A DNA stretch of 64,000 nucleotides, taken from positions 1,860,001-1,924,000 of the forward strand of contig JAHQRK010000001.1 of the NCBI GenBank assembly GCA_019828595.1. The letters run 5' to 3'. The stretch comes from Aphanomyces cochlioides. Lineage: Eukaryota; Oomycota; Saprolegniomycetes; Saprolegniales; Verrucalvaceae. The position numbers were made by a program, and so were the translations under genes. The notes beneath the pieces were generated by a model. The model searched no databases. It saw only the letters and a program-made list of their open reading frames with translations, and had not been told where the DNA came from. Positions 1 through 10,803 of the stretch are shown here, piece by piece. The first letter of the stretch is position 1, and every line of letters begins with the position of its first letter.

Positions 1-442
1 TTGTGTCGTATGATATGATCTTGGTGTCGACCAAGTGACCCAATACATCCTTGGCAACCACACGCTGCCTGATTTGTCGATGATCGCGTACAAATTTTTG
101 AACGGAGGCGATGACTTCAATCGTTCGTGGGATGCGTGTCTTTTGCGGTGTCGAGTTTACTGGTGGGGCTCGAATATTTACTGTGTGTTCATGAATATAT
201 TCTCTCCATACTGCTTGTACTGTTTTGCGAGATCTTCCGAGCATGAGAGCAATGCGGGATGAGACATCTGTGGATGTTGAGTCAGGGGTCTCACTTGATT
301 TCTCATAACGCAAGAAAGCTTGCAGTCGTAGAATGTCCAAGCGCTCTTGCTTGGACAGAACTCTGTCCCTATTTTGCTTGACGTATTTGCAAATTTCAGC
401 GAAGTCGTCTGCGTTTACTTGGTCACGAACAGAACGACTCAT
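1..442 (-). CDS. Tc1/mariner (IS630-like) transposase, N-terminal part, runs off the window
   Basis: Reading leftward from an ATG at 442, 147 codons stay open to the window edge, so the protein is truncated by the window and not by a stop. It starts MSRSVRDQVNADDF. It has a helix-turn-helix-like stretch (SSRIALMLGRSRKTVQAVW, residues about 65-83), then a second Arg-rich block with QRVVAKDVLGHL (residues about 128-139). This two-part N-terminus precedes the DDE catalytic domain in Tc1/IS630-type transposases that are abundant in oomycetes. The catalytic domain would lie outside the window, so the family call is from pattern only, and intactness cannot be judged. It could also be a domesticated DNA-binding protein. 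Confidence 0.5.
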   Translation of the reverse strand, partial: MSRSVRDQVNADDFAEICKYVKQNRDRVLSKQERLDILRLQAFLRYEKSSETPDSTSTDVSSRIALMLGRSRKTVQAVWREYIHEHTVNIRAPPVNSTPQKTRIPRTIEVIASVQKFVRDHRQIRQRVVAKDVLGHLVDTKIISYDT

Positions 443-849
443 TGTTCACACTGCATTGATGTTGCCTGAGTAGACGTTTCACATGGCGATAAAATTTGAG
501 AAACGCTCCATCTTGATCACCTTTTATTCTTATATTCTGATATAATATAATTTTTAGCAGTATATTATTTTATGTATGAAATTTTAACAGATCCGCGAAG
601 GTTTATCTATAATATCTCTTAAAGTACTTGTTTCTACAGTTATCTATTTGTGCAGTTGTATCCAAATTTTTGTTTGCTGTCGATGAAAAAAAAACACATG
701 GAAAACTGAATTATCTCACGAAAGTTAGAGGCTTTAGACCCCTCGAGGCTGTCGACGACCGTAAAAAACAACGACCATTTAGGCTTGAGGGGCTTTTCAT
801 CACGACAAAAAATTGCAGCGTGTATAAGATACCTTGCGACTGGATGCTC

Positions 850-1815
850 GTTTGACGATTTAGATGACAGGCACGCCTATAGACTGAAATTTGATTCACA
901 ATATGGTGCTAGATATAGAATTTGAGAAACGACTATGCGAATAGCACTACATCGATTCTGTGACGACGTTCAGTTGATGTACAAGCAACAATATCTTCGC
1001 AAACCCACAGCACAAGACGTGGAAACCCTTTTGTACCGAAGTTCAGAGATTGGATGGCCCGGCCTTCTTGGCTCGCTAGATTGTACGCATTATGTATGGA
1101 AAAATTGTCCCAAGGCTTGGGCTGGGCAATTCAAAGGCAGCAAGTCTGCTCCAACGGTAATTCTGGAAGCGGTGGCAGACACCCGTGATCGTATATAGCA
1201 TGCTAACTTTGGCATGCCTGGTTCAAACAACGATATCAATGTTCTAGATTCGTCAGACCTATTTTATCAAGCCATTCGAGGTACCAACATAGTAATGCTC
1301 TATTGAGAGAGAATAGGCGACGTCCCGAACGTGTCATACAGCTTGAATGGGAATGAATACCCATCCCATATTGGTTAGTTGACGGGATCTATCCGACTTA
1401 TGCCTGTTTCGTGTCGACAGTGAAAGAACCACGAAATCAAAGAGAAATCAACTTTAAAAAAGCTCAAGAAGCTCGACGAAAGGATGTAGAGCGAATGTTT
1501 GGAATGTTGCAAGCAAGATGGCATGTGCTGACACAAGGATGCCGACTTTGGAATAAACACGCCATGCATAGTGTTGTCATCACGTGCTGCGTGCTACACA
1601 ACATGATAATCGATGAAGAATTTATCGACGACATCGACGAGCTGATTGGAGGTGAATGGAAGCCCAAATATCCATTTACTATTCTGCCGAGACCAATAAC
1701 AACTGAGTGGAGTGGTAAAGTTGCTGCCTTGCAATCCCTGAATGATCCTGACGCCCACCATCGCTTGCGGCAAGACCTGGTCGAGTTAAAATGGAGTCAA
1801 CTAGGAAATACGTAA
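850..1815 (+). pseudogene. PIF/Harbinger transposase, decayed
   Basis: Pieces of a Harbinger (DDE_Tnp_4/plant transposon protein) transposase appear in order: QYLRKPTAQDVETLL, GWPGLLGSLDCTHYVWKNCP with the first catalytic Asp context, KGSKSAPTVILEAVADTRD, then HANFGMPGSNNDINVLDSS, and finally ERMFGMLQARWHVL and ITCCVLHNMIIDEE. The reading frame is broken. A TGA stands directly before the ETT at about 933, a TAG at 1196-1198 sits where the family has the Trp of IWHANFG, and further shifts separate the part after 1300. The element is therefore dead as a transposase source. It converges on the Myb-like ORF on the other strand, the usual two-gene layout of PIF/Harbinger elements. Confidence 0.85.
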
Positions 1816-1855
1816 ACTATGATCGTCTATTATTGTTGCCTCAAATAGCTCAATT

Positions 1856-3008
1856 CTATTTTCTATTCTCGATGAGCCACTGCAGCAAGCAAGATTTTGA
1901 GCAACAGTAAATGTCGTCGGGGCACTGCACAATGTCGATTGCGCACAAATGGTGCAACTTGCTTAAACTATTGCTTGCGATGCATTGGTGAAGAAAAACG
2001 CTTTGTTCGAAACCCGTACAACCGTCTACCGCGCACAAAATGTTGTCTGGAGGGCACAAAACGGGAAGCGTAGAGGGAACGGCAACATTTTGTGCAATGA
2101 GGCTTGATGGAGGGACAACAAGGAAGTTAGCTGGGTGTGACGTGACTTGCGAATCGTCGCAAGTATTTTCTTCAGTGTCGCTTGCAATCGAGTAATCAAC
2201 TACAGTTTCCAATTCTCTCTCCGCCTTGATCTTGCTAATACGAGCACGAATCAAGGATTCCTGCCGACGCAGGCGAAAATATTCTTCGGCCTCTAATGAG
2301 CTATTTGGATCGCCAATCGAGAAAGAAACAATGCGGGCGTCGAGGGCAGACTGAGATATGTGGTTCTTCTCTTCCATTGCAGCTACAAGACTCATTTGGA
2401 ATTTAGCTTGCTCGGACGCACCTACGATAAGTCTCAGCTATATATATTCAATGGATCACGTACGACTCATTTCAAACTTTGCTTTTTTCGTGCCCACTGG
2501 CCTTTTCCCAACTGGACTTGGGGGTTGTCTCCTTTCAAGCGACTTCGGCGGCTCTTTGCGATGACAGATAGATTCCCACTTTGGTTCGTTTTTGAGAATA
2601 TTCCAGCAGAGTAAAAGTTTAAAGCTCGACTTCTTCTTATTCCACTTTTGCTCCTTATACAGAACGAGCGCATCGTTAAGGTATTGTGCTTCATTGTAGC
2701 CTGAACGAGTTATGCCTGTAGCCATTGTATAAGCAGCACGAAAGAGCGAAACATGCTTGTTTATTGTGTCTCTCTAAAGAATTTTTAGACTCTCAGATGA
2801 CCGCTTGCTATCCAGAGCATCACAAAGATGGTGAGTTTCGTTTGTACCTCTCATTTGGGACACTGCTGTTGTAGATATCGGCGACTTTGGAGTAAAATTG
2901 CGTTCCCTTTTGGTCTGCTCCTGCAATCGGATCCTTCGACGCCTTCAACCAAGCTTCGCACAGCAAAACTTGCTCTTCGTCGGAGTAACTCTTTCCCCGA
3001 TGGGTCAT
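1856..3008 (-). pseudogene. Harbinger accessory Myb/SANT-like (NAM-associated) ORF, decayed
   Basis: From 3008 leftward the first piece reads GKSYSDEEQVLLCEAWLKAS, a typical trihelix/Myb-SANT start of Harbinger ORF1 proteins. After a break, INKHVSLFRAAYT and YNEAQYLNDALVLYKEQ continue the domain, followed by FKLLLCWNILKNEPKW and the conserved Pro/Gly/Lys stretch RPVGTKKAK. A last open segment (2395-1856) carries a charged helix (EEYFRLRRQESLIRARISKI). At least two frame changes or stops separate these pieces, so the gene is broken. Such proteins help the transposase bind terminal repeats. It faces the transposase remnant tail to tail with 40 bp between them, which supports one element of about 2.4 kb. 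Confidence 0.8.
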
Positions 3009-3213
3009 TGGAGACGAACTGGATGAACAAGAGAGAAGTACTTTGTATGTTTTGATTGGTCATCCCGATTTGCTGGCTCAGCAATGGTTTCAATGAATAT
3101 GCTGACTTTTCTACTTTTATTTGCCCTCCAGTTGGCTTATTGGAGTTTTACTGGCCCCGGTGCAATTTTTTCCAACAAATTTGTCGACAAATTTGCTGGA
3201 ATGGGTGATTTGC

Positions 3214-3232
3214 TGGACCGGTGCGGATGCTC
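3214..3232. repeat. Right terminal inverted repeat of the Harbinger remnant
   Basis: Read on the minus strand, the end is GAGCATCCGCACCGGTCCA, followed outside by TAA (3233-3235), the 3-bp target site typical of PIF/Harbinger. It matches the intact 19-bp TIR of the element at 39517-40175 at 16 of 19 positions. I did not find a matching left end upstream of 850, so the left side is lost or too diverged to recognise. Confidence 0.6.
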
Positions 3233-3510
3233 TAATATTGGCCAATCAGCCGAATGTAAATAAATGTGATGGATTCTCTAACACAGTTGCCTGGAATCTT
3301 GCACTTTCCGGATACATATAATGAAATCAAGTATAAATTTATCATTGAACATGCATTCCAGGCACATGTGTTGGAATCTTTAACACACCCCATACAAAAA
3401 TATGATATTCTTAACACAGATGCCACAGATGTACATATTCATTTTGCAAATTTTGTTCAATAGAACATCTTGAACCCCTACACCCCGAATCCCTCGTTGA
3501 AATCTTTGAA

Positions 3511-3538
3511 ATCCGGATACATTGATTTATCCGGATAA
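3511..3538. promoter_or_regulatory. Double TCCGGATA motif upstream of tetraspan gene 1
   Basis: Two copies of the palindromic core TCCGGATA lie 16 bp apart, 37-64 bp before the ATG at 3575. A further TCCGGATA lies near 3308. The same motif occurs before several other genes in the window (see 4553, 14585, 21469, 49581, 54418), so a shared promoter function is inferred. Confidence 0.55.
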
Positions 3539-3574
3539 CTGACGATCTGCCTTGCTAATTCTTTTTTTGACCTG

Positions 3575-4300
3575 ATGGGTTGTGCAACAACGGGTATCGT
3601 CGCGATCCTTGTCTTTGGGGCGGCGTTCATCTTCTCGGCGCTTTCCCTCCTTGCACCAAATTGGTCCATGACGGAGTCTCCGATGGACCCTCTGACCAAC
3701 ATCAAGTTCTCTACTGGCGTATGGGGCTATTGCGTCAATGCCAAGTACAATACGGGAGCGAATCTGTCCAGCACGATGGTTGATACTTGCTATGGCTTCT
3801 ACTTTGGTGGAAAGATCCCTCTCAACTCGTCCTCAAACCTTCGCAAGGTAAACGATACACATCGGACAGTGTGTGATGCCCTTGACTCGGACAGTGACCT
3901 TGCACAGTTTGTTGATGTGACTGGTGTCGACGCGACCACATTCCGCTCGTTTTTGGTCTTGTCATGCGGCAGTGTGGGCCGCAGCTCTTTTGCGTTTGCG
4001 CTTCTGTCGACATTCTTTGGAGCGATTGCATTCCTGACGTCTATCCTCTTTGTCATATGCTTTCCTGTCAAGTCATGCCTCGTGAGTTTTCTCAAGGCCA
4101 TCACATTTGGTGCGGCACTATCGAGCTTGATTGCATTCTCATGTTGGCTCGCTCAAACCAAACCATTGGCCAAAGTCGGAATGCATCCTGGTAGTTGTTT
4201 TGTCATCGAAATCCTGGCTTGTGCTTGCTTTCTCGGGGCATACGTCGCAATGAACCACCACGCAGCGAGCGAAAGCATTGAGGCCAAGTCCATTGACTGA
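3575..4300 (+). CDS. Claudin/PMP22-like tetraspan membrane protein, copy 1
   Basis: A single-exon 241-residue protein. An N-terminal hydrophobic helix (about residues 7-28) is followed by a large loop with GVWGYC (residues 48-53), which resembles the W-GLW-C-C signature of claudin/PMP22 extracellular loops, and by further loop cysteines (DTCYGFYF, TVCDAL). Three more helices follow (about 137-160, 168-190, 200-225), then a short hydrophilic tail. The topology predicts an N-in four-helix plasma- or endomembrane protein. Its neighbour at 4638 has the same organisation and motif order, so the pair looks like a tandem duplication. The exact substrate or partner cannot be told. The upstream region carries paired TCCGGATA motifs. 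Confidence 0.7.
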   Translation: MGCATTGIVAILVFGAAFIFSALSLLAPNWSMTESPMDPLTNIKFSTGVWGYCVNAKYNTGANLSSTMVDTCYGFYFGGKIPLNSSSNLRKVNDTHRTVCDALDSDSDLAQFVDVTGVDATTFRSFLVLSCGSVGRSSFAFALLSTFFGAIAFLTSILFVICFPVKSCLVSFLKAITFGAALSSLIAFSCWLAQTKPLAKVGMHPGSCFVIEILACACFLGAYVAMNHHAASESIEAKSID

Positions 4301-4552
4301 ATCATTTTTTCTAGCTTCGGATGCAATTTTGGTAATTTTTGTATTTTAACTTGTCAACCTTTCATCGCAATATCGACAACATTGAGCACCGCAGCTTCTT
4401 TCATGGCAACATCGAATCCAGCTTGTTAGTCGGGCAAGAGCAGGTTTCTTTGATGCACTAGCGGGGCATTCTCATCGAGCGAATGAATTCCCCGGGCAGA
4501 CTTGAGATGGTCTTGGTGCTTGATGTGGAAGATCGGCGACCTTTCGAGACTT

Positions 4553-4611
4553 TCGGATAACTCAGATTATCCGGATATTTGTACGGATAATGTTGATATT
4601 CCGGATAATTT
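4553..4611. promoter_or_regulatory. Four CGGATA motifs upstream of tetraspan gene 2
   Basis: In about 60 bp there are four CGGATA cores, including a near-perfect palindrome TTATCCGGATA at 4567-4577 and ATTCCGGATAA near 4598-4608. They end about 27 bp before the ATG at 4638. The tandem tetraspan genes thus share both coding layout and promoter motif. Confidence 0.55.
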
Positions 4612-4637
4612 GTGCCAGAGGGTTCACTTTTGCCAAC

Positions 4638-5396
4638 ATGGGCCGCTACTCTGGTGTCGTGTCTATCCTCGTGCTGGCGGTGGCCGTGAAATTCTCGATT
4701 CTCTCATTTGCAGCACCTCTGTGGTTGAAGGGATTCACACTTCCCAAGATATCAACGAACCAGACAGCCTTTGGGACGGTGACGGCTGGTGTTTGGGGAT
4801 ATTGCGTAACTGCGACGACAAACACGACGATTGAAGACGCATGCTATGGCTTCTACTTGACAAACCATAAGCCGGAACGAGATACAAACGCACAGCAGCC
4901 ATATATTGAGAGACCAGTTCAAGTCGTGATGTCCAAGATATTCTTGCCACTCGACACTCGTCAAGGTGTATGCGATGCACTCAACTCTGGCCGCGATAAT
5001 GCACTTCAACCATTTGTTGATATCTCGGGCTTGGATGCATCAGCCTACAAGAAGTTATTGACCAATTCATGCGGAACTCTTGGTAATGTGTCGTTTATCT
5101 CTGCAATCATTGCCATGGTCCTTGGGTTCATTGCATTCATCTGCCTCGTTGTATTCATCGTCTGCGTTGAGAATATCCAACTCATGGGCAACTTTATCAA
5201 GTGGCTCTCTGTACTTGCTGGCTTGGCCAGTATAGTTGCAGTCATTGCGTGGGTCTATCAAATCGATCCACTCGTCGTTCAAGGCTTCCATCGCGGCATT
5301 TCGTTTGTGATTGAAATTATTGCTTGCCAATTGTTCATGTTGTCGGCAGTCCTCGTGCATTATCACTCCAAGGAACAGCCCGACGATTTCAAATGA
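4638..5396 (+). CDS. Claudin/PMP22-like tetraspan membrane protein, copy 2
   Basis: This 252-residue protein starts at the ATG 4638 (MGRYSGVVSILVL). The open frame extends further upstream but without another ATG. It repeats the plan of copy 1: an N-terminal helix, a long loop with GVWGYC and DACYGFYL, a conserved segment ending in CDALNS, LQPFVDISGLDASAYKKLL, then three helices and a hydrophilic tail ending in PDDFK. Loop and helix positions match copy 1 but the sequences have diverged well beyond recent duplication. It is probably a four-helix membrane protein of the claudin/PMP22-like superfamily; the function is unknown. It ends 80 bp before the end of the convergent myosin gene. Confidence 0.7.
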   Translation: MGRYSGVVSILVLAVAVKFSILSFAAPLWLKGFTLPKISTNQTAFGTVTAGVWGYCVTATTNTTIEDACYGFYLTNHKPERDTNAQQPYIERPVQVVMSKIFLPLDTRQGVCDALNSGRDNALQPFVDISGLDASAYKKLLTNSCGTLGNVSFISAIIAMVLGFIAFICLVVFIVCVENIQLMGNFIKWLSVLAGLASIVAVIAWVYQIDPLVVQGFHRGISFVIEIIACQLFMLSAVLVHYHSKEQPDDFK

Positions 5397-5476
5397 CGGA
5401 GTTTAAGATTTCCTACAGGCGATAACCAATTAATTACACAAAGTATATTCACCAAACACCCTGGCTAATAAAGATT

Positions 5477-8400
5477 TTAGTTGAATTCTTGGCCCAAGCG
5501 GAGTGCCAACAACGTGTCATTGTACTGGTTGAAGGCATCTTGGATGTCATCTTGCAGTTGCATCGCCAAAGGCACCAATTCCATGTTGACACCAGCGCCG
5601 ATTTGAGCCGACGCGGCGACGCGAGGTTGGAGCACCTTGACGGCATGAATCATTTCTTGCAGCGTGCCGTCGTTGCGGATATCGCCTTGAGCATAGATAA
5701 TCTTTTCAAGCAAGCCATGGACGAGTTCTTCGACTTCGTGGATTTCAGTGTCATTGAGAGGTTCAGCATCGGCAGCATGCGCCAACGCTTCGCGTTCTTC
5801 TTCTTCCCATTGTTTGCGAGCTTCAGCAAATGCTTCACGCTCGCAGATATCGTTCGTACGCAACGTGAGTTGCAAGAAACGATCCATGTGTCGGTTGAGC
5901 AATGCGTCAGGCATTTGAGTGAGCACTTGCGTCATGTATCGGTTGAGTTCCTTTTCACGCTTCGTGATAAACTTTTCTTCTTGGTTCTTTCCCATCAACG
6001 ACGAAAATGGATGGCGCTTGGGAAAGCGAGGAAACCAAGGGGCACGCTTGCCCTTTTGGCCAGATGCGGCCGCTTTCAATTCTTGGTGGAGAGCGTTGAA
6101 GTCGTTGTAGCGGCCACCGACCAACCACGCAGTCTTGGATTGTTCCAAAATATCGCGACCCCAGGTGACGCGCAACACGTATTCAGTGTACTCGTCACCC
6201 CAGTTTTCGTCTTGCAACTTACGATGACCCAACAACGTGCACGTAAAGATGCCGCCCTTGTATGGGATCGGAGGACCCGTGGGGAATTCTTGAATACGAG
6301 CCACGGGGTTGCGAAGATTGTCGTCTTCGGCGCTGATCAATGGACCTTGAATTTGGGCGCCTTCTTCGCCAAAGATGTCGACACCAGCTTGGTGCAATTC
6401 CTCAGCAGAGAGCCCTTGGCCAATAGTTCCTTCGCTATAGGCAGGGGCATCTTTCGGCATCCAGCTCAAATCGGGCTCAACCAAACTTTCTTGTTTGTCC
6501 ATCAAGGCACCAGCGACTCCTTGAGAGCCAAGGGCTCCCATCGCCCCGGCTTCGCCAGCGACACCATGAGCGACGCCAGCAGTTCCCATGACGCCCATTG
6601 AGGCAGGAACTGCGCCAAGCGTCGCCATACGGGCCGCTTCCAAAGAATCTAATTTACGGAGAGCAGCAGCTTCAGCTTCGTGAGCTTTTGATGCTTCCTC
6701 AGCGGCACGAGCGGCTTCCTCCGCAGCAGCAGCAGCGGCGGCGGCGGCAGACTCAGCGTATGCAATTGCAGACAAACGGCCAGCTTCTTCGCGACCAATC
6801 TTGCCACGGTACAATGCTTGAATCTTAGCAGCAGACAAGTTCTGGAGCTCGATTTCATGAGCACGTTCAGCTTCAAGACGTTGAAGACGAAACATTTCTT
6901 CTTCACGAGCTCGTTGCTCAGCCTTTGCTGCGGCCAATCTAGCGTTGCGGATCTTCACCAAGCGAGACACGAACAAACGTTGGGCGGACACTGCAATGAA
7001 AGCAGCATGCCAACGCTTCTTGGCAGTTTGCTGGCTGATGACACGACGTTCTTCTGCCTCTTTTTGCAATCGCAAACGCAATGCAGCATCTTGGGCAGCA
7101 CGACGAAGCTTTTCTGCTTCGCGACGGGCCAATTTCCCGCGTGCAATTGTCTGTCAATCAGTTGAGGATGAAGTTGTTTAGGACAAATGCGAACCTGGAG
7201 AACGATGGCAGCCTTATTGATACGAGCTTGTTCCGCCTGTAATTTGGCACGGGAGTTTGCAAACAAGGACTTGAATGCATTTCGTCCTCGGACAACAGCA
7301 ATTGCCTTTTTCCAGCGACGGTGGGCCAATTCCTTTCGCTTTTCTTGCTCGCTACAATTTGTCTAAGAACGAAATTACGAAGAAGGAACTCATACCGTTT
7401 TTGCTCGCGTCGGACCAAGAATTGCTTGCGCACTTTCAACATGCGTGCCAAAGCTTGAATCTTAATGATAGCAGCCTTTCGGTTCTTGACGTAGTCCAAC
7501 AACCACAAGAAGGCACGCTGAGCCATGACTTTGGCAGTAGCGTAACGCCAACGACGACGAGCAAGCCACTTCTTCAAACGAGCAACAATCCATGGACCCA
7601 TTTTCTTCATATCCACCTTGAGCAAAGCGTCCAAAAGAGCAATTTTGCCCGTCTTGAAGAAAACACGAGTGCGACCCAAGCGGTAGGCATCAGGGTCGAC
7701 ACGGAAAGCCCACAACACTGCTTCAGTAAACGTGCGGTCATTGTAGCACTGGAACATTGGGGTAACATTGGATGGCAAGACAGGCTTGTAAATACGACAA
7801 ATTTCTTCGTACGAGACACGAGTGGGAAGACCGACTTTGAGCAATTCGCAGGTAGCCAACATACCCGTGCAACGAAGTTGATCCACGACATAGCCGTTGT
7901 CGAACTGACCCAAAGTCATCGTTGGGTTTGGCTTCACACAACGGATAAAGTTGCAGCGCGTGGCATTGAGTGTGTCCACCAAAGCTTGCATTTGGTCGCA
8001 GAATTTGAGAGACACACTGGGTTTCTTAAAAGCACTCGCGCCGACATCATCGATGCCCGACTTGTAAATTTGGGCCATGAGCACAGACGTGCTCGACAAG
8101 ACCAAATCTTCCAAATCCTTTGGAATCGTATCGTTGTTTTTATCGATAAAGTTGCCCACGGTGTACGTGACCATCGTGGCAAAATGCTTGATGATAAAGA
8201 CGAACTTCTTGTCCTTTTCATGAGGAGCCAAGAAGTGGGCGTGTCCAGTATGAGTCTTGTGCAACGTGGCGTTCCACTTTTCATCCGAAGGCTTTTGTGT
8301 GCGAGATTCCGAATCCAAGAGTGGCAAAACACCGTTGGGCTTGGACGAGATGAGATCGATACATTCACGATTGTCCGGCCAAGCAATTTTACCAACGTCA

Positions 8401-10067
8401 ATACCTTCTTGGGTAAAGAGCTCTTGTTCAGCAATGAAGACTTGTTGGTTGAACGTAGCTTGCAATGCTTCGTTGGCATAGTTGATCAATAATTGTTCAA
8501 AGTCGTTGTGCTCGAACGACTCAAAGCCGAAAATATCCAACACACCGATAAACGACAAGTTAGGTGGACCATGGCCGAGCGAGACGTTGATGTGCTTGAC
8601 GATCCAGTCAAACAAATGCTGATAAATCGACTTGGCGATGGCGTCTCGGACGTAAACACCTTCCTTGGCGTTACGCTTGATCACGAATTGTTCACCGCGG
8701 GTGTTGATTTCACGCTGAGTGATGACGCGCTCCAAATAGGCAACATCGACGCCCAAGTGCTTAGCAGCAATCTTCAGAGAATTTTGCGTCTCTTTGGTAA
8801 TTTCACCAGCATCGCCTTCAGAGGTTTCGCGGTTCTTCAACACAACGTTACCAAAATGCAGCACACCGGCCAAAAGAGTCCACACGTTGAATTGCATATC
8901 AGTGTCGACTCCGACAGAGGTCAAGGCATTACACACATCGTCAAAGAGCAATTCATCATCAATGTTGGGGTCGCTGATGCAGCCACTTTGGTTCAGGTAG
9001 AGGTAATCGTTCGGGCCGGTCAATTGCAATTTTGAGCCCAACTCGTCCGATGCACCCGCCAAGAGGTAGTAGAAAATGTGGAAATTGCGTTCGTTGGGAA
9101 TTTGCGCGACGACGCGGAATTTTTCCAGCAAATACGTCTCAATGTACGCACCGACAAGATGCAATCCGGTCTTACCCATGTCTTGAAATTGGAGCTTCAT
9201 AAATTTACCGAAGCGGGACGAGTTATGGTTGCGCAATGTCTTTGCGTTACCAAACGCTTCCAAGATAGGATTCGTGTCCCAAAGACGACGGTCCAATTCT
9301 TGCGATGAGATCTTTGCCATCGTGACCACAGAGTCAGCCTTGTCGCCATTAAGAATATGCTCACGGGTCGTAATGTATCGGAGAACAATCTTGGATGTTT
9401 CGGTTTTACCGGCACCCGATTCACCTGAAATGACGATGGATTGATCTTGTGATGGCGTTCGAAGAGCCATTTGTTGAAACGCAACTTCAGCAACAGCATA
9501 TGGATGCGGTGGGCGATCTCCCATTTGAGTCTTCACATAGTCTTTAATATTGGGCTCGACCACTTTGCGCAATGGATTCACAGCAATCAAAACATTCGCC
9601 ATAAACGTGTAAGGGCGTTGGTTGTCCAAGCGACTTCGCACGTTCAGGTTTTCCAAAATTCCTGCTTCGTGGATATAGTAGAGAGATGTCATATCGTCGA
9701 CAACACGCGGGTTCACGCGGTAAATGTCTCCAATGTCACGCATGTCGACTTGCTCTTCTCCATGTTCGCCCACAACAGACAAGATCATGCCTCGTTCTTC
9801 TTCATGGACTTTCGTGACTTGGACAATTCGCCACACCCGCTCTGTGTCTGGAACCCAAATTTGGGACCCAACTTCAACCGGTGCATTCACAAGCATGCGC
9901 TCCACTTCGATCGTGTTTCGACGACGCGTCTTCTCTAATGCACGCTTCTTGTTTTCAAGTACCAATCGCTGGTTAATCGATAGATTCGACAAGTCTACAG
10001 GCGGCGCAGCCCTCGCTTGGAAGCGATCATGCGTCGGCAACGCACTCGCACTTGTCAAGCGCGGCAT
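5477..10067 (-). CDS. Myosin heavy chain with IQ motifs and C-terminal PX domain
   Basis: Three exons (10067-7396, 7351-7195, 7150-5477; introns of 44 nt each) give 1,500 residues. The motor has the P-loop GESGAGKT at residues 215-222, switch I NHNSSRFGK, switch II DIFGFESFEHNDFEQ, and actin-site and converter sequences up to about residue 800. Several IQ motifs and a charged coiled coil follow; splicing out intron 2 restores the IQ stretch IVLQTIARGKLARR. After an Ala-rich and Gly-rich spacer, residues about 1230-1375 form a PX domain (TEYVLRVTWGRD, VGGRYNDFNALH, RFPKRHPF), expected to bind phosphoinositides. This is an actin-based motor probably targeted to membranes. Myosins with lipid-binding or other unusual tails are a known oomycete feature; the exact class is not assigned. 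Confidence 0.93.
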
Positions 10068-10186
10068 TCTCCTCTAAATGCAAAATAAGCGAGGGGCTGA
10101 CGTTCGCGTTCGCAGTAATTTAATAAAATTACGCAGGATGTTCTATGGAAATCTCCTCGGTCGAATTAAATTACGTGTGACACATC

Positions 10187-10207
10187 GTGTTACGCATCGT
10201 GTAACAC
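10187..10207. promoter_or_regulatory. Inverted repeat GTGTTAC-N7-GTAACAC in a divergent promoter
   Basis: The 150 bp between the myosin start (10067) and the gene at 10218 must hold both promoters. Ten bases before the right-hand ATG lies a perfect 7-bp inverted repeat with a 7-bp spacer. It could be a transcription-factor site; there is no other support. Confidence 0.3.
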
Positions 10208-10217
10208 AGAGAAAGCA

Positions 10218-10800
10218 ATGCCCGAGAGTGTTGCCGTGCATGTCGAAGGGGATGCGCTCGACCCACGCGAGGAACTAATGCTCAGTGATTTCATCCGTAC
10301 GAAGAAAGCGCTCGGCCATCCAAACACTCGGCGCTTCGGGTCGAATGACGACGACAATGATGTGGACATGTCACCCATCTCTCGCATTGTTTGGATTGTG
10401 AAAAAATCCTCGAACGGCACAGTAGATTGGGACCCACGACCGACATTTGACCACCTCGAGAGCATTTCTCCATGCATAGACTTGGTGTTCCTTCATGAAG
10501 ACACGACAGATGCTCAAGTAAGCTCCCATTCGATGCGATTCCAAGTTGTATGACATGTATGTCTAGGAGGTGTACGACACATTGCAAGAGTTGCCGTGGC
10601 ATGACAAGGCGTACTGCTTCGAAGTGGACACGACGGACAGAGCGCGCATTGCCAAGGTATGGTCCGTCTGGTAAACATGGGGTTATGAGCGTTCTTGTTA
10701 GATCTTTGCATGCCTCCTGTCTGTGCCAGACCAAAGAGACTCCCAACCCAAGGCGGAAACTCTGATGCATCTCAATGACAATGATGAAGATGTTCATTAG
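10218..10800 (+). CDS. Unrecognised small acidic protein
   Basis: Three exons (10218-10517, 10567-10656, 10702-10800; introns 49 and 45 nt, all phase 0) give 162 residues. The N-terminus is acidic (MPESVAVHVEGDALDPREE). The middle has a beta-rich look (RIVWIVKKSSNGTVDWDPRP, ISPCIDLVFLHED) and the C-terminus reads QELPWHDKAYCFEVD, then FACLLSVPDQ and a final acidic tail. There is no signal peptide and no membrane segment. Exon lengths divisible by three and clean GT-AG ends make the model credible. I do not recognise the family. It starts 150 bp from the myosin gene in opposite orientation and ends 3 bp before the end of the next gene on the other strand. Confidence 0.75.
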
Positions 10801-10803
10801 ACT

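Noticed and set aside
5489..6601. Long plus-strand open frame opposite the myosin PX tail
   Set aside because: It is the complement of the supported myosin exon; its text has no domain and the minus-strand reading is conserved.
7275..9035. Further long plus-strand open frames (7275-8492 and 8493-9035) opposite the myosin motor
   Set aside because: They mirror conserved motor sequence; strong codon bias on the minus strand explains the antisense openness.
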